A stretch of 64,000 bases of DNA from Pseudomonas indica NBRC 103045 (lineage in GTDB: Bacteria > Pseudomonadota > Gammaproteobacteria > Pseudomonadales > Pseudomonadaceae), in the NCBI RefSeq assembly GCF_002091635.1, contig NZ_BDAC01000002.1, positions 186,001 through 250,000 on the forward strand. Reading direction: 5' to 3'. Under the pieces are notes generated by a model, which worked only from the letters and a program-made list of their open reading frames with translations, was not told where the DNA came from and searched no databases. The translations under genes were made by a program, and so were the position numbers. Each line of letters starts with the position of its first letter. Positions within the stretch are counted from its first letter, which is position 1. Below, piece by piece: positions 25,278 to 34,972 of this stretch.

Positions 25278-28048
25278 TGCAGCAGACTCAGCTCGCGGGC
25301 ACGCCGGATGGCTTGCGTCCGGTTACGCACCTTGAGCTTTTCGTAGATGTTATGCAGATGCCATTTGACCGTTCCCAACGCCAGCGCAAGCTGCTGGCCG
25401 ATTTCCTCGTTGGAAAGGCCCTTGGCGGCCAGGCAGATGACTTCGCGCTCGCGGTCGGTCAGCCCCTCTTCGAGGACCTCCAGGGACTGCCGCGCCGCCT
25501 GGCCGGGCCAGACCGCCAGAAGACTGCGAATGAAGCCCAGCAGCGCCGGTTGCCGCTCCGACGCCTCGAGCTGCTGCAAGAGCAGGCGGATCGCCTCGCC
25601 CTCCTCGATGAACAGGCTGCGCACGCCTTCGCGTTCGGCACCGACCAGACATTGCACCAGTAGCGACTGCGCCCGCTCCAGATAGCCCAGACGCTGGTAG
25701 CTGAGGGCGGCCAGCAGGTCGAGGCGGAGCTGCTGCAAGCCGTGCCAGTTCGGCTGTAGCAGGCCGCGCAACTGAGCGATTTCATGCAGGGCTTCGCTGT
25801 AATGACCGCGCGCCTGTTGCAGGCGGACACGCACCAACCCCTGCATCCAGAGCACCGGATTGAAGGCGCGCTGGCTGTAATTGGCGCCCAGCTTGGCCCA
25901 GTCCACACTCTTCAGCCGCTGCTCGGCCCGCTTGACCCGATCGACCGCCGGCTCCTGGAGGATCAGGGCGATCTCATCGCCCACCGCCTGCACATAGAAG
26001 CGCCAGGACTGGTTGCGCGCCGCCAGGTTCTGCATGCCCACCAGGGTCGCCAATGCCTCCTTGGTGTTGCCGCGCATGCGTTGGATACGCGCCAGGCACA
26101 GCATGCCGCGGGCGTAGATGTCGATCGGGTTGATCACATCCACCCGGCTCAGCGCCCAGGCCAGGCGCTCTTCGAGCCCGTCCAGGCGGGTCTGGTGGTA
26201 AGCGATCAGCGACTCGGTGATAGCCGGCAGGGCCAGCGCCCGTGAGCGCTCGTCGAACCAGGGGATGACCTGGGCACGCAACTGGTCGAACAGCAATTGC
26301 GCCCGCTTCACCTCCCCCTGCTCCAGCGCCAGGAAGATCTCCACCTGGGCCAGCTGCATATCGAGGAAACGTCCTTCGAGGAAGTGATTGCGCTGCTGCG
26401 CCAACCCCAGCAGGCGCCGGGCCTGCTCCGGTTGCGCCAGCATCACCTGGGCCAGCGCGCCGATGATCAGCACGGCCACTTCGAGAAAGGCACTGTGCTG
26501 CCCCAACTGCCCCTCGACCCGGCGGGCCAAGCCAACGCAGAGTTCCAAGTCGTCCTTCTGCAAGGCAATCACGCCCTTTACGGTCAGGGCGGCCAGGTAA
26601 TTGTCGTTCAAGGGGCTGTTGGCCCGGGCATCGCCCCAGCGCGTCAGCAACTCGTCGAGTATGCGGTTGGCTTCAGGCAGTGCCAGTTCGGACGCGCGCT
26701 GCCAGACATCGGCCAGTACCAGGATCGGAAAGCGCTCGGCGATGGCGTCCGGGACCTTCTGCCGCCACCGGTAGATGGCACCGAGCTGGCCACGGTTGAC
26801 CAGTTCCAGGCCACAGCCATCCACCAGCGCCGCGAGCATTTCCGGATCTTCCGCCAGGCAGGCATGCTGGATCGCCAGGTTCTGCATGTGGTGGTTGGTG
26901 AACCAGAGACTGGCATTGAAATGCAGCTGCTGAAAACGCTCCGGATCGCGGTCCTTGAGCCGGGCACGGAGAAAGTCGGCGAACAGGTTATGGAAGCGAT
27001 ACCACTGCCGTTCCCGGTCCAGCGGCATCAGAAACAACTGCATGGCTTCCAGTTGTTCCAGCAATTGCTGGCCGTCATGCCGTCCGGTCAGGGCATTCGC
27101 CAGGTCGCCACTGAGCTGGCTGGCCACACCCAGGTTGAGCAGGGTTTCCTGCAGGTCGAGAGGAAGCTGCTCGAACACCCCGCGCAACAAATAATCGCCG
27201 ACGGCAGCCTGGTTGCCGATCAGCTCCACCATCTGCCGGGAAGCCTGGGGCTGGTGACGCAGCCAGAGGCTGGCCAGGTGAACGCCTACCAGCCACCCCT
27301 CGGTGTGGCCATAGAGTGCCGCCAGCGATGCCTCGTCCAGCGTCAGACCGCAGCGATCCAGGTAGTCGCGGGTTTCCGCTTCGGTCAGTCGCAGCTCCTC
27401 GGGGCCGATTTCCAGAAGCAACCCCTTGGCGCGCCAGGTAGCCAGGTTCAGCGGCGGCTGGACGCGGCTACCCACGGCCAGGGTAAAACCCGCCGGCGCC
27501 AGCTTGACCAGCCGATTGAGAGCGCTGAACAGCTCGGCATCCTGGATCAGGTTCAGATCGTCGAGCACCAGCAGCAAGGGCACGTCATGCTGGGCAAGGT
27601 CCGCCAGCAGACTCTCCATCACGGCCGCCACCGGCACTCGCATGGTGTTTTGCAGATAGCGCCGGGCATCCTCGCCCAGTCCCGGAATCGCCCGTTCCAA
27701 GGCCTGGATCAGTTGGTGGAAAAACCGGGAAGGATCGTCATCGTCCGGCCCGAGCGATACCCAGGCCACCGCATCGCCGGCCGCCCGGCGCGATTCGGCC
27801 ATGGCGGCGAGCGCCGTGGTCTTGCCGAAACCGGCGGGGGCTAGAAACAGCAGGAGCCTGGCGTGGGGATGGGCAGCCAGGGCGGCTTGCACCATAGGAC
27901 GGGGCAGGTAGTCGGCGGCAACCTGTGGAGGTGTGAGTTTCGAGCGCAACAAGCTGCCCGCGGCTGGATCGGAAACTACGTCCACGGCCTGTATCCCTTC
28001 ATCGTTATCGTTGTGGTACGGAGACGTGTCTCCGTGGGACCTGCTCAT
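25274..28048 (-). CDS. MalT-like LuxR transcriptional regulator 2
   Basis: The 924-residue protein has the same layout as its downstream neighbour: P-loop APAGFGKTT near residue 72, LLVLDDLNLI as Walker B, a long TPR-like region, and a LuxR HTH at the end (REREVICLAAKGLSNEEIGQ, then GTVKWHLHNIYEKLKVRNRT). The two proteins are clearly paralogous but diverged, so the tandem is an old duplication. It is the first gene of the transcript and diverges from pabB across a 100-bp gap. Confidence 0.92.
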   Translation of the reverse strand: MSRSHGDTSPYHNDNDEGIQAVDVVSDPAAGSLLRSKLTPPQVAADYLPRPMVQAALAAHPHARLLLFLAPAGFGKTTALAAMAESRRAAGDAVAWVSLGPDDDDPSRFFHQLIQALERAIPGLGEDARRYLQNTMRVPVAAVMESLLADLAQHDVPLLLVLDDLNLIQDAELFSALNRLVKLAPAGFTLAVGSRVQPPLNLATWRAKGLLLEIGPEELRLTEAETRDYLDRCGLTLDEASLAALYGHTEGWLVGVHLASLWLRHQPQASRQMVELIGNQAAVGDYLLRGVFEQLPLDLQETLLNLGVASQLSGDLANALTGRHDGQQLLEQLEAMQLFLMPLDRERQWYRFHNLFADFLRARLKDRDPERFQQLHFNASLWFTNHHMQNLAIQHACLAEDPEMLAALVDGCGLELVNRGQLGAIYRWRQKVPDAIAERFPILVLADVWQRASELALPEANRILDELLTRWGDARANSPLNDNYLAALTVKGVIALQKDDLELCVGLARRVEGQLGQHSAFLEVAVLIIGALAQVMLAQPEQARRLLGLAQQRNHFLEGRFLDMQLAQVEIFLALEQGEVKRAQLLFDQLRAQVIPWFDERSRALALPAITESLIAYHQTRLDGLEERLAWALSRVDVINPIDIYARGMLCLARIQRMRGNTKEALATLVGMQNLAARNQSWRFYVQAVGDEIALILQEPAVDRVKRAEQRLKSVDWAKLGANYSQRAFNPVLWMQGLVRVRLQQARGHYSEALHEIAQLRGLLQPNWHGLQQLRLDLLAALSYQRLGYLERAQSLLVQCLVGAEREGVRSLFIEEGEAIRLLLQQLEASERQPALLGFIRSLLAVWPGQAARQSLEVLEEGLTDREREVICLAAKGLSNEEIGQQLALALGTVKWHLHNIYEKLKVRNRTQAIRRARELSLLQ

Positions 28049-28148
28049 ACTAATCAGCGCCCTATCCTCGCGTAAACCCAGGCCACGGCTCTAGGATGAA
28101 CAGTCACGGCGATCTACAATCGCCTCCCGCGCACAGCCGACCTCCAGC

Positions 28149-29495
28149 ATGCCGACCTGCTTCGTTCACCCACTGCCCTATCGAGCCGACCCCGCCGACT
28201 ACTTCGCCGCCATCCGCCACGCGCCAGGCGCCGTGTTGCTGGATGCCGGGCGACCGCTGGCCGAGCGTGGACGCTATGACCTAATCAGTGCCTGGCCATT
28301 GGCTGAGCTGGCAGCCGCACCCGACGAATCGGCCAAGGATTTTTTCGACCGTCTACGCAGCGGCCTTGCCCTGCTCGGCCCGGCCGAGGCACCGGCGGAG
28401 TGCGAACTGCCGTTCACTGGCGGGCTGATCGGCTATCTGGCCTATGACTTTGGCCGCCGCCTGGAGCCCATGCCGCAGCAGGCGGTGGACGACCTCGCCC
28501 TGCCGGACGCCCGTTTCGGCGTCTATGCCTGGGCCTTGGTCAGCGACCACCAGCACCAGACCAGTCAACTGGTTTGCCATCCACAGCTCGCCGAGAGCGA
28601 ACGCCAGCATCTGCTGACGCTTTTCGCCGAACCTAGGGAAGCGTCCGAGGCCAATGCATTCCACCTGTCGGCACCGTTCCAGGCGGATATCGACGAGCAC
28701 CGCTACCGGCAAGCCATCGAGCGCATCCAGGCCTACATCCAGGCCGGTGACTGCTATCAGGTGAACTTCGCCCAGCGTTTCCGTGCGCCCTGCCAGGGCG
28801 ATCCCTGGCTGGCCTACCGGGCGCTGCGGGCGGCCTGCCCTACGCCGTTCGCCGGCTACCAGGCCCTGGGCGACGGTGGCGCTATCCTCAGTTTGTCGCC
28901 GGAACGCTTCCTGCGGCTGAGCCAGGGGCACGTGGAAACCCGTCCGATCAAGGGCACCCGCCCGCGCGGGCGCAACGCCGAGGAAGACAAGGCGCAGGCC
29001 GAAGACCTGCTGGGCAGCCGCAAGGACCGTGCGGAGAACCTGATGATCGTCGACCTGCTGCGCAACGACCTGGGGCGCAGTTGCCGGATCGGCTCGGTCC
29101 GGGTGCCGGAACTGTTCGCCCTGGAGAGCTATCCCAATGTCCACCACCTGGTCAGCAGCGTCAGCGGCGAACTGGCGGGCGGCAAGGATGCGCTGGATCT
29201 GATCGCCGGCAGCTTCCCCGGCGGCTCCATCACCGGCGCCCCGAAGATCCGCGCCATGCAGATCATCGACGAACTGGAGCCGACCCGCCGTGCGATCTAC
29301 TGCGGCTCTCTGCTCTATCTGGACGTACGGGGAGAAATGGACAGCTCCATCACCATCCGCACCTTGCTGGTGAAGGACGGACAGGTCTGCTGCTGGGGCG
29401 GAGGCGGCATCGTTGCCGATTCGGACTGGCGATCCGAGTATCAGGAATCGATCACCAAGGTGAAGGTATTGCTGGAGACGCTGGAAAGGCTCTAG
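28149..29495 (+). CDS. pabB: Aminodeoxychorismate synthase component I PabB
   Basis: PabB aminates chorismate to 4-amino-4-deoxychorismate for folate synthesis. The 448 residues show the chorismate-binding core: GDCYQVNFAQRF, PERFLRL, RPIKGTRPRGRN, DRAENLMIVDLLRNDLGR and FPGGSITGAPKIRAMQII. The PIKGT motif marks the PabB-like group rather than TrpE (PIAGT). It starts at the ATG at 28149 with a weak ribosome site, divergent from the LuxR pair. Confidence 0.93.
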   Translation: MPTCFVHPLPYRADPADYFAAIRHAPGAVLLDAGRPLAERGRYDLISAWPLAELAAAPDESAKDFFDRLRSGLALLGPAEAPAECELPFTGGLIGYLAYDFGRRLEPMPQQAVDDLALPDARFGVYAWALVSDHQHQTSQLVCHPQLAESERQHLLTLFAEPREASEANAFHLSAPFQADIDEHRYRQAIERIQAYIQAGDCYQVNFAQRFRAPCQGDPWLAYRALRAACPTPFAGYQALGDGGAILSLSPERFLRLSQGHVETRPIKGTRPRGRNAEEDKAQAEDLLGSRKDRAENLMIVDLLRNDLGRSCRIGSVRVPELFALESYPNVHHLVSSVSGELAGGKDALDLIAGSFPGGSITGAPKIRAMQIIDELEPTRRAIYCGSLLYLDVRGEMDSSITIRTLLVKDGQVCCWGGGGIVADSDWRSEYQESITKVKVLLETLERL

Positions 29496-29498
29496 CCA

Positions 29499-29517
29499 CG
29501 AGCGCGCCAGGCGCTCG
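29499..29517. terminator. Hairpin between convergent pabB and thrH
   Basis: CGAGCGC pairs with GCGCTCG over a five-base loop in the 42-bp gap between the two stop codons. No T-run follows on either strand, so it would be a weak or Rho-assisted terminator. Confidence 0.4.
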
Positions 29518-29537
29518 GGTTAGCCAGGGGTGCAGCC

Positions 29538-30155
29538 TCAGAGGCTGAGCTTGCGGTTCGATGCCTTGATGAATTCGCGCTTGAGGTCTTCGTAGGTGTG
29601 CACCGCCGGGAACTGCGGGAACTCGCGGATCACGTTCTCCGGCGCGTGGAACAGGATTCCCGCGTGAGCCTCGGAGAGCATGCTGGTGTCGTTGTAGGAG
29701 TCGCCGGCCGCAATCACACGGTAGTACAGGCTCTTGAAGGCAATTACCGACTGGCGCTTGGGGTCCTTCTGGCGCAACTGGTAATCCACCACCCGATTCG
29801 TGTCATCCACCACCAACTTGTGGCAAAGCAGCGTGGGGAAGCCCAACTGGCGCATCAGCGGTTGGGAGAACTCGTAGAAGGTGTCCGAGAGAATGACCAC
29901 CTGGAAGCGCTCGCGCAGCCAGTCGACGAACTCCACCGCGCCATCCAGGGGCTTGAGGGTGGCGATCACGGCCTGGATGTCCGACAGCTTCAACCCATGC
30001 TCGTCGAGGATGCGCAGGCGTTGCTTCATCAGCACGTCGTAGTCGGGAATATCCCGGGTGGTGGCCTTGAGCGCATCGATGCCAGTTTTTTCCGCGAAGG
30101 CGATCCAGATTTCCGGCACCAACACGCCTTCCAGGTCGAGACAGGCGATTTCCAC
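29538..30155 (-). CDS. thrH: Phosphoserine/homoserine phosphotransferase ThrH
   Basis: ThrH is a HAD-family enzyme with phosphoserine phosphatase and phosphoserine:homoserine phosphotransferase activity. The 205 residues carry HAD motif I in ACLDLEGVLVPE, motif II in VVILSDTFYE and motif IV in AAGDSYNDTSML. The start is a GTG at 30155: it has a GAGGAG site seven bases upstream and gives the known N-terminus MEIACLDLEGVL, while a further upstream ATG gives an unlikely Arg/Ala-rich extension. Confidence 0.94.
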   Translation of the reverse strand: MEIACLDLEGVLVPEIWIAFAEKTGIDALKATTRDIPDYDVLMKQRLRILDEHGLKLSDIQAVIATLKPLDGAVEFVDWLRERFQVVILSDTFYEFSQPLMRQLGFPTLLCHKLVVDDTNRVVDYQLRQKDPKRQSVIAFKSLYYRVIAAGDSYNDTSMLSEAHAGILFHAPENVIREFPQFPAVHTYEDLKREFIKASNRKLSL

Positions 30156-30343
30156 GGGACACTCCTCGAAAACAAAGGTTGAAGGAGGCGGCACTCTAGC
30201 GGCTCGCCTGGCGGCACGCAACGCAACTGCTTATAACCGGAACGAAGGAAAGCGAGCCGAGTCGTTATTTAGATGCATATCCCCTTTTTGCTACCATCCG
30301 CGCCTCAGAGCGCGTGCAGCGCCATACCGAGGAAGCCTGCCTG

Positions 30344-31078
30344 ATGAGCCATCCCTTCGACGTCGCGGAACTCGCCGCGACTTACGCCAGCAAGTCCCCC
30401 CAAGACATCCTCAAGCTCGCCCTCGAACATTTCGGCGACGACCTGTGGATTTCCTTCAGCGGTGCCGAGGATGTGGTGCTGGTGGACATGGCCTGGAAAC
30501 TGAACAAGAACGTCAAGGTGTTCAGCCTGGACACCGGCCGTCTGCACCCGGAAACCTACCGCTTCATCGACCAGGTCCGCGAGCATTACGGCATCGCCAT
30601 CGAGGTGCTCTCCCCCGATCCGCGCCTGCTCGAACCCCTGGTCAAGGAAAAGGGTCTGTTCAGCTTCTACAAGGATGGCCACGGCGAATGCTGCGGCATC
30701 CGCAAGATCGAACCGCTCAAGCGCAAGCTCTCCACCGTGCGCGCCTGGGCCACCGGCCAGCGTCGAGACCAGAGCCCCGGCACCCGTAGCCAGGTGGCCG
30801 CACTGGAAATCGACACTGCTTTCTCCACCCCGGAAAAGCCGCTATACAAGTTCAACCCGCTCGCACAGATGACCAGCGAGGAAGTCTGGGCCTACATCCG
30901 CATGCTGGAGATTCCGTACAACCCGCTGCACGAGCGCGGATTCATCAGTATCGGCTGCGAGCCCTGCACCCGCCCGGTGCTGCCCAACCAGCACGAGCGC
31001 GAAGGCCGCTGGTGGTGGGAAGAAGCCACGCAGAAGGAATGCGGCCTGCACGCCGGCAATCTGATCGCGAAGAACTGA
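30344..31078 (+). CDS. cysH: Adenosine 5'-phosphosulfate reductase CysH
   Basis: CysH reduces APS to sulfite with thioredoxin in sulfate assimilation. From the ATG at 30344 (GAGGAA site) the protein has 244 residues; ATG at 30314 is an alternative. [14 protein letters not shown] is the PP-loop, [12 protein letters not shown] and GCEPCTRPV supply the four cysteines of the 4Fe-4S cluster that mark the APS-using class, and ECGLHAGN near the C-terminus has the catalytic cysteine. It converges with cysB, its expected regulator, across a strong stem-loop. Confidence 0.95.
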   Translation: MSHPFDVAELAATYASKSPQDILKLALEHFGDDLWISFSGAEDVVLVDMAWKLNKNVKVFSLDTGRLHPETYRFIDQVREHYGIAIEVLSPDPRLLEPLVKEKGLFSFYKDGHGECCGIRKIEPLKRKLSTVRAWATGQRRDQSPGTRSQVAALEIDTAFSTPEKPLYKFNPLAQMTSEEVWAYIRMLEIPYNPLHERGFISIGCEPCTRPVLPNQHEREGRWWWEEATQKECGLHAGNLIAKN

Positions 31079-31083
31079 TGCGC

Positions 31084-31114
31084 CTGCGGGAGCGGATTTC
31101 CTCCGCTCCCGCAG
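31084..31114. terminator. Bidirectional stem-loop between cysH and cysB
   Basis: CTGCGGGAGCGGA pairs perfectly with TCCGCTCCCGCAG (13 bp) around a five-base loop, in the 51-bp gap between the convergent stop codons. It lacks a clear T-run but its length makes termination for both genes plausible. Confidence 0.7.
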
Positions 31115-31129
31115 TACAGGGACAAGGCA

Positions 31130-32152
<1,023 letters not shown>

Positions 32153-32156
32153 TTAT

Positions 32157-32173
32157 AACCATATTCAATGGTT
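32157..32173 (-). promoter_or_regulatory. Inverted repeat in the cysB upstream region
   Basis: AACCAT and ATGGTT flank a five-base spacer, 53-69 bp upstream of the cysB start codon, in an AT-rich stretch containing TATAA-like sequence. CysB is known to repress its own gene in enteric bacteria, so an autoregulatory site is plausible; I cannot assign the protein that binds here. Confidence 0.35.
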
Positions 32174-32363
32174 CAAAGCATAAACTAGACCTATATCCAC
32201 AGTCTTGCATGTCGTTTCGTCCAATCCTTGCGAAGGACGGCAGCCGATGCGTCGATCAGGTCGCATGAGTCACACACGCACAGGCAAAAATGGACGTTTC
32301 TTTCCCCCCTCGGACGCACCCGCATCCAGCGCCTCGATCAGGCGGCTCGTCAGATAAGCGGAT

Positions 32364-32864
32364 CTAGAGTTCGCCGCGGCCGCGATGCTGCAGCATCGGC
32401 ACCAGATAGACCGGAACCTCCGACAACTGCACCAGCCGCGCCGCCGTACGCCCCAACGGCGTATCGAGCGCGGTGCCATGGCTGTGACTGCCTACGACCA
32501 GCAGATCGACGGCGAGTTTCTGCGCTTCGTCGAGAATCACCAACGGCGGGTCCCCCTGCACCACCCGCACCGCGCGGATCACGGGCAAGTCCTGCTGAGC
32601 CTCCCCCAGTTCGTCGCGGAACCCCTCCAGTACCCGCTGTTCGATGCTCGCCATCACGGTCCCGAGCCCTTGGGTACGCAGCTCCTTGAGGGTCTTTTCG
32701 TCCAGGTAGGTCTGCAGCACCGACTCGGCGAACAACCCCATGGGTTCGACGGCATGTATCACATACAGCTCTGCCTTGAATGCCTGGGCCAGAGCCAAGG
32801 CATGTTGCAGAACGTAAGGCGCGTAAAGACCAAGGTCGGTGGCGTATAGAATGGAACGGATCAT
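32364..32864 (-). CDS. Universal stress protein (UspA family)
   Basis: The 166-residue protein starts MIRSILYATDLGLYAPYV at the ATG at 32864, which has a GAGGAGG site five bases upstream; a start seven codons earlier includes the site and is wrong. It is a single Usp domain with the ATP-binding G-2x-G-9x-G(S/T)-like end, VVGSHSHGTALDTPLGRTA. A cytoplasmic stress-related role is the family norm. It stands alone, 200 bp upstream of nothing co-transcribed with certainty. Confidence 0.88.
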   Translation of the reverse strand: MIRSILYATDLGLYAPYVLQHALALAQAFKAELYVIHAVEPMGLFAESVLQTYLDEKTLKELRTQGLGTVMASIEQRVLEGFRDELGEAQQDLPVIRAVRVVQGDPPLVILDEAQKLAVDLLVVGSHSHGTALDTPLGRTAARLVQLSEVPVYLVPMLQHRGRGEL

Positions 32865-32999
32865 GCGGCCTCCTCTACTGCCCATCCGGCGGGGCCTCGC
32901 TTGAGCTTAGCAGTGCCGGGGACGAAGAGGCGGCGGCTGCGACAATGGGGACGGCAGATTCGCCAACCGCATCTCCGAGCACCCGTGCGGGAAGACACA

Positions 33000-33023
33000 A
33001 GCGAGCCCTCGTGCAGGCTCGCT
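33000..33023 (-). terminator. Terminator after the ketopantoate-reductase-like gene
   Basis: On the minus strand AGCGAGCC pairs with GGCTCGCT across an eight-base loop and is followed by TGTGTCTT. It lies 40 bp after the stop of the PanE-like gene and upstream of uspA. Confidence 0.6.
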
Positions 33024-33064
33024 GGCCATGGAAGAACTTCGGGACCGCGGGCAGCGGCACCCGC

Positions 33065-34021
33065 TCAGCCGGATTGACGCATGTCGAGGAAGCGCAAGGC
33101 CCGATACAGCATCCGCATCCTGGGCAGCTCGCACTCGGCCTGGGCCGCGGCCGCCAAAGGGGCCGCATAGATGGCTTCCAGCTCCATCGGCCGCGCTTGA
33201 ACGAAATCGTGGTACATGCTCGGCAGGTAGTCCGGCATACGGTCGGTCGCGGCCAGCAACTTGCCAGCGAACCCCTCCGGCAATACATGACCGCAGGCAG
33301 CGGCACCCTGCACCACCTCCTCCATCAACGCCTCGATCAAGGCCCGGCTGTCCGGGTTGCCCATCAGGGCGGTGGTACCCGCGTTCAGCAACACCGACAG
33401 CCCGTTGTAGGGTACGTTCCAGACCAGCTTCTGCCAGCGCGCCTGATCCAGCGACGCCATGGCCGACGAATCCAGCCCGGCGGCCCGGAACAGAGCAGCC
33501 CCTTCCTCGACGATTGCCTGACGCTGTGCCGAATCGGCGGCCGGACCGGAGTGATATCCCAGGTTGACCGCACCCAACGCCTGGTGCTCGATCACCCCGG
33601 GCGCCGAGCGATGAACGCAGATGAAACAGAGCCCGCCCAGAAGATGCAGCGAGTCCGGCAAAGCCGGCCGTAACGCATCTTCGACTGCCAGGCCATTCTG
33701 CATCAGCACCACTTTCGCCCCCGGTGCAGCGGCCTGGACGATGGCCGGCACCAGCGCGGCATTGCTGGTGGTCTTCGCGCCGACCAGGAGCCAATCGCAA
33801 GGCGGCATCTCGGCCGCATCGCGATAGGCCTGCACCGGATGCAGGGCCAGAGCGCCATGCACGGCGCTGTTGAGCTGAAGGCCGCGCTCAACCACCGGTG
33901 CGAACTCGCTGCGCAACAGAAAATGCACGTCGAAGCCGGCACGGGCCAGCATCACGCCATAAAAGCCGCCGATCGCACCGGTGCCGATGATACCGATGCG
34001 GGGACGCGGGACTTCAGACAT
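33065..34021 (-). CDS. 2-dehydropantoate 2-reductase family oxidoreductase (PanE-like)
   Basis: PanE-type enzymes reduce ketopantoate to pantoate with NADPH for coenzyme A synthesis. The 318-residue protein has the Rossmann signature IGIIGTGAIGGFYGVMLA at residue 9 onward, the GAKTTSNAALVP segment, and RWQKLVWNVPYNGLSVLL with the catalytic-type Lys. Pseudomonads often have several PanE-like paralogues, so its substrate is not certain. Its ATG at 34021 overlaps the stop of the thioredoxin-like gene by one base (TGATG), meaning the two are co-translated. Confidence 0.85.
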   Translation of the reverse strand: MSEVPRPRIGIIGTGAIGGFYGVMLARAGFDVHFLLRSEFAPVVERGLQLNSAVHGALALHPVQAYRDAAEMPPCDWLLVGAKTTSNAALVPAIVQAAAPGAKVVLMQNGLAVEDALRPALPDSLHLLGGLCFICVHRSAPGVIEHQALGAVNLGYHSGPAADSAQRQAIVEEGAALFRAAGLDSSAMASLDQARWQKLVWNVPYNGLSVLLNAGTTALMGNPDSRALIEALMEEVVQGAAACGHVLPEGFAGKLLAATDRMPDYLPSMYHDFVQARPMELEAIYAAPLAAAAQAECELPRMRMLYRALRFLDMRQSG

Positions 34022-34380
34022 CAAGGGAGCTCCTCTGCAGGACGATTCAAGGCCTCGGCCAGGGCGGTGGTGAGATCGATAGCGGTCAGGCGCGCATGCA
34101 CCGCGCCGAAAAACCGACTATCACAGACGACGAACAAGGCCGGCAAATGGAAAACCTCATAGCGCTGCACCAGCCCGCCATTGCTGCCGGCATCCACCCA
34201 GCACACGCGATCGACCGGCAGGCTCATCCCCGGCAGCTCGCGACGCGCCCACCGGCAGCTGGAACAGCCTATGCTGGTAAAAATCAGCAAGGTAACTCCG
34301 GGGAACGCCAGGAGCGAGTGGTCGGCGTCGAAGTCCGTCAGTTCCAGTTCGGGAAGTCTGCTTCTCAGAGATGATGTCAT
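34021..34380 (-). CDS. Thioredoxin-like protein with CSSC motif
   Basis: The 119-residue protein starts at the ATG at 34380; the frame is open far upstream but that part is the antisense of the PilZ gene. TLLIFTSIGCSSCRWARREL is a thioredoxin-fold active site with C-S-S-C in place of CGPC, and FHLPALFVVCDSRFFG supplies the cis-proline region (LP). There is no signal peptide, so it is probably cytoplasmic. It is translationally coupled to the PanE-like gene and diverges from the PilZ gene with 24 bp between starts. Confidence 0.75.
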   Translation of the reverse strand: MTSSLRSRLPELELTDFDADHSLLAFPGVTLLIFTSIGCSSCRWARRELPGMSLPVDRVCWVDAGSNGGLVQRYEVFHLPALFVVCDSRFFGAVHARLTAIDLTTALAEALNRPAEELP

Positions 34381-34404
34381 TTCGATCCGATACGAGGTCC
34401 GTTC

Positions 34405-34815
34405 ATGCGTCGTTTCTTGCGCCACCCATCCGAGATGCCGGTCGAACTCGTCCTGGGCGAGCAGACCCTCCTGCCGAGCCAGCGCCTGCACAATATCAGC
34501 CTTGGAGGCGTAGCCTGTAATTCCTCTTGCGATTTTCCGCCGGGCACGTCGATCGAATTGCGGATTCCCCTGCTCGGCGACGACGCCCACTACGCCGGCG
34601 TGGTCGCCTGGTGTCGCAAACAGGAGGCGGACTATCTGATCGGCATCGCCTTCGTCGACGAGGACAACCTGTTCCGCGCCCGGATGGTCGAGCAGATCTG
34701 CCACATCGAGCAATACCGGCGGCAACGGGAACAGGAGACAGGGCAAACCATTCCCATCGAGGCCTGTGCCCAGGAGTGGATTTCGCGCCATGCGGCGGAT
34801 TTCGCTCCGGTATAG
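34405..34815 (+). CDS. PilZ-domain cyclic-di-GMP-binding protein
   Basis: The 136-residue protein is a single PilZ domain plus a C-terminal helix. The c-di-GMP contacts are visible: RRFLRHP (RxxxR) at residues 2-8 and NISLGG (N-x-S-x-x-G) near residue 31. PilZ proteins relay c-di-GMP levels to motility, exopolysaccharide or other outputs; nothing nearby identifies the target. It is divergent from the thioredoxin-like gene with overlapping regulatory DNA. Confidence 0.9.
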   Translation: MRRFLRHPSEMPVELVLGEQTLLPSQRLHNISLGGVACNSSCDFPPGTSIELRIPLLGDDAHYAGVVAWCRKQEADYLIGIAFVDEDNLFRARMVEQICHIEQYRRQREQETGQTIPIEACAQEWISRHAADFAPV

Positions 34816-34972
34816 GACGATCCTTGGTTTTTTCCGCTGGTTATCCTGAAGGCCATTGTCGAGCCAGCCCCTAACGCGCTAAGGTTCCGCTTCCCCGCTG
34901 CGCCCATGAGAACGCTGTGCACCGCCGCACCGGGGCGCTGGCGGCCGGCACCCGTGACTGATGAGTAACACG

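Noticed and set aside
26297-27844. 515-codon plus-strand open frame
   Set aside because: Antisense of the second MalT-like regulator.
34381-34791. N-terminal extension of the thioredoxin-like gene to 256 residues
   Set aside because: The extra 137 codons are the antisense of the PilZ gene; the ATG at 34380 gives a normal thioredoxin-sized protein.
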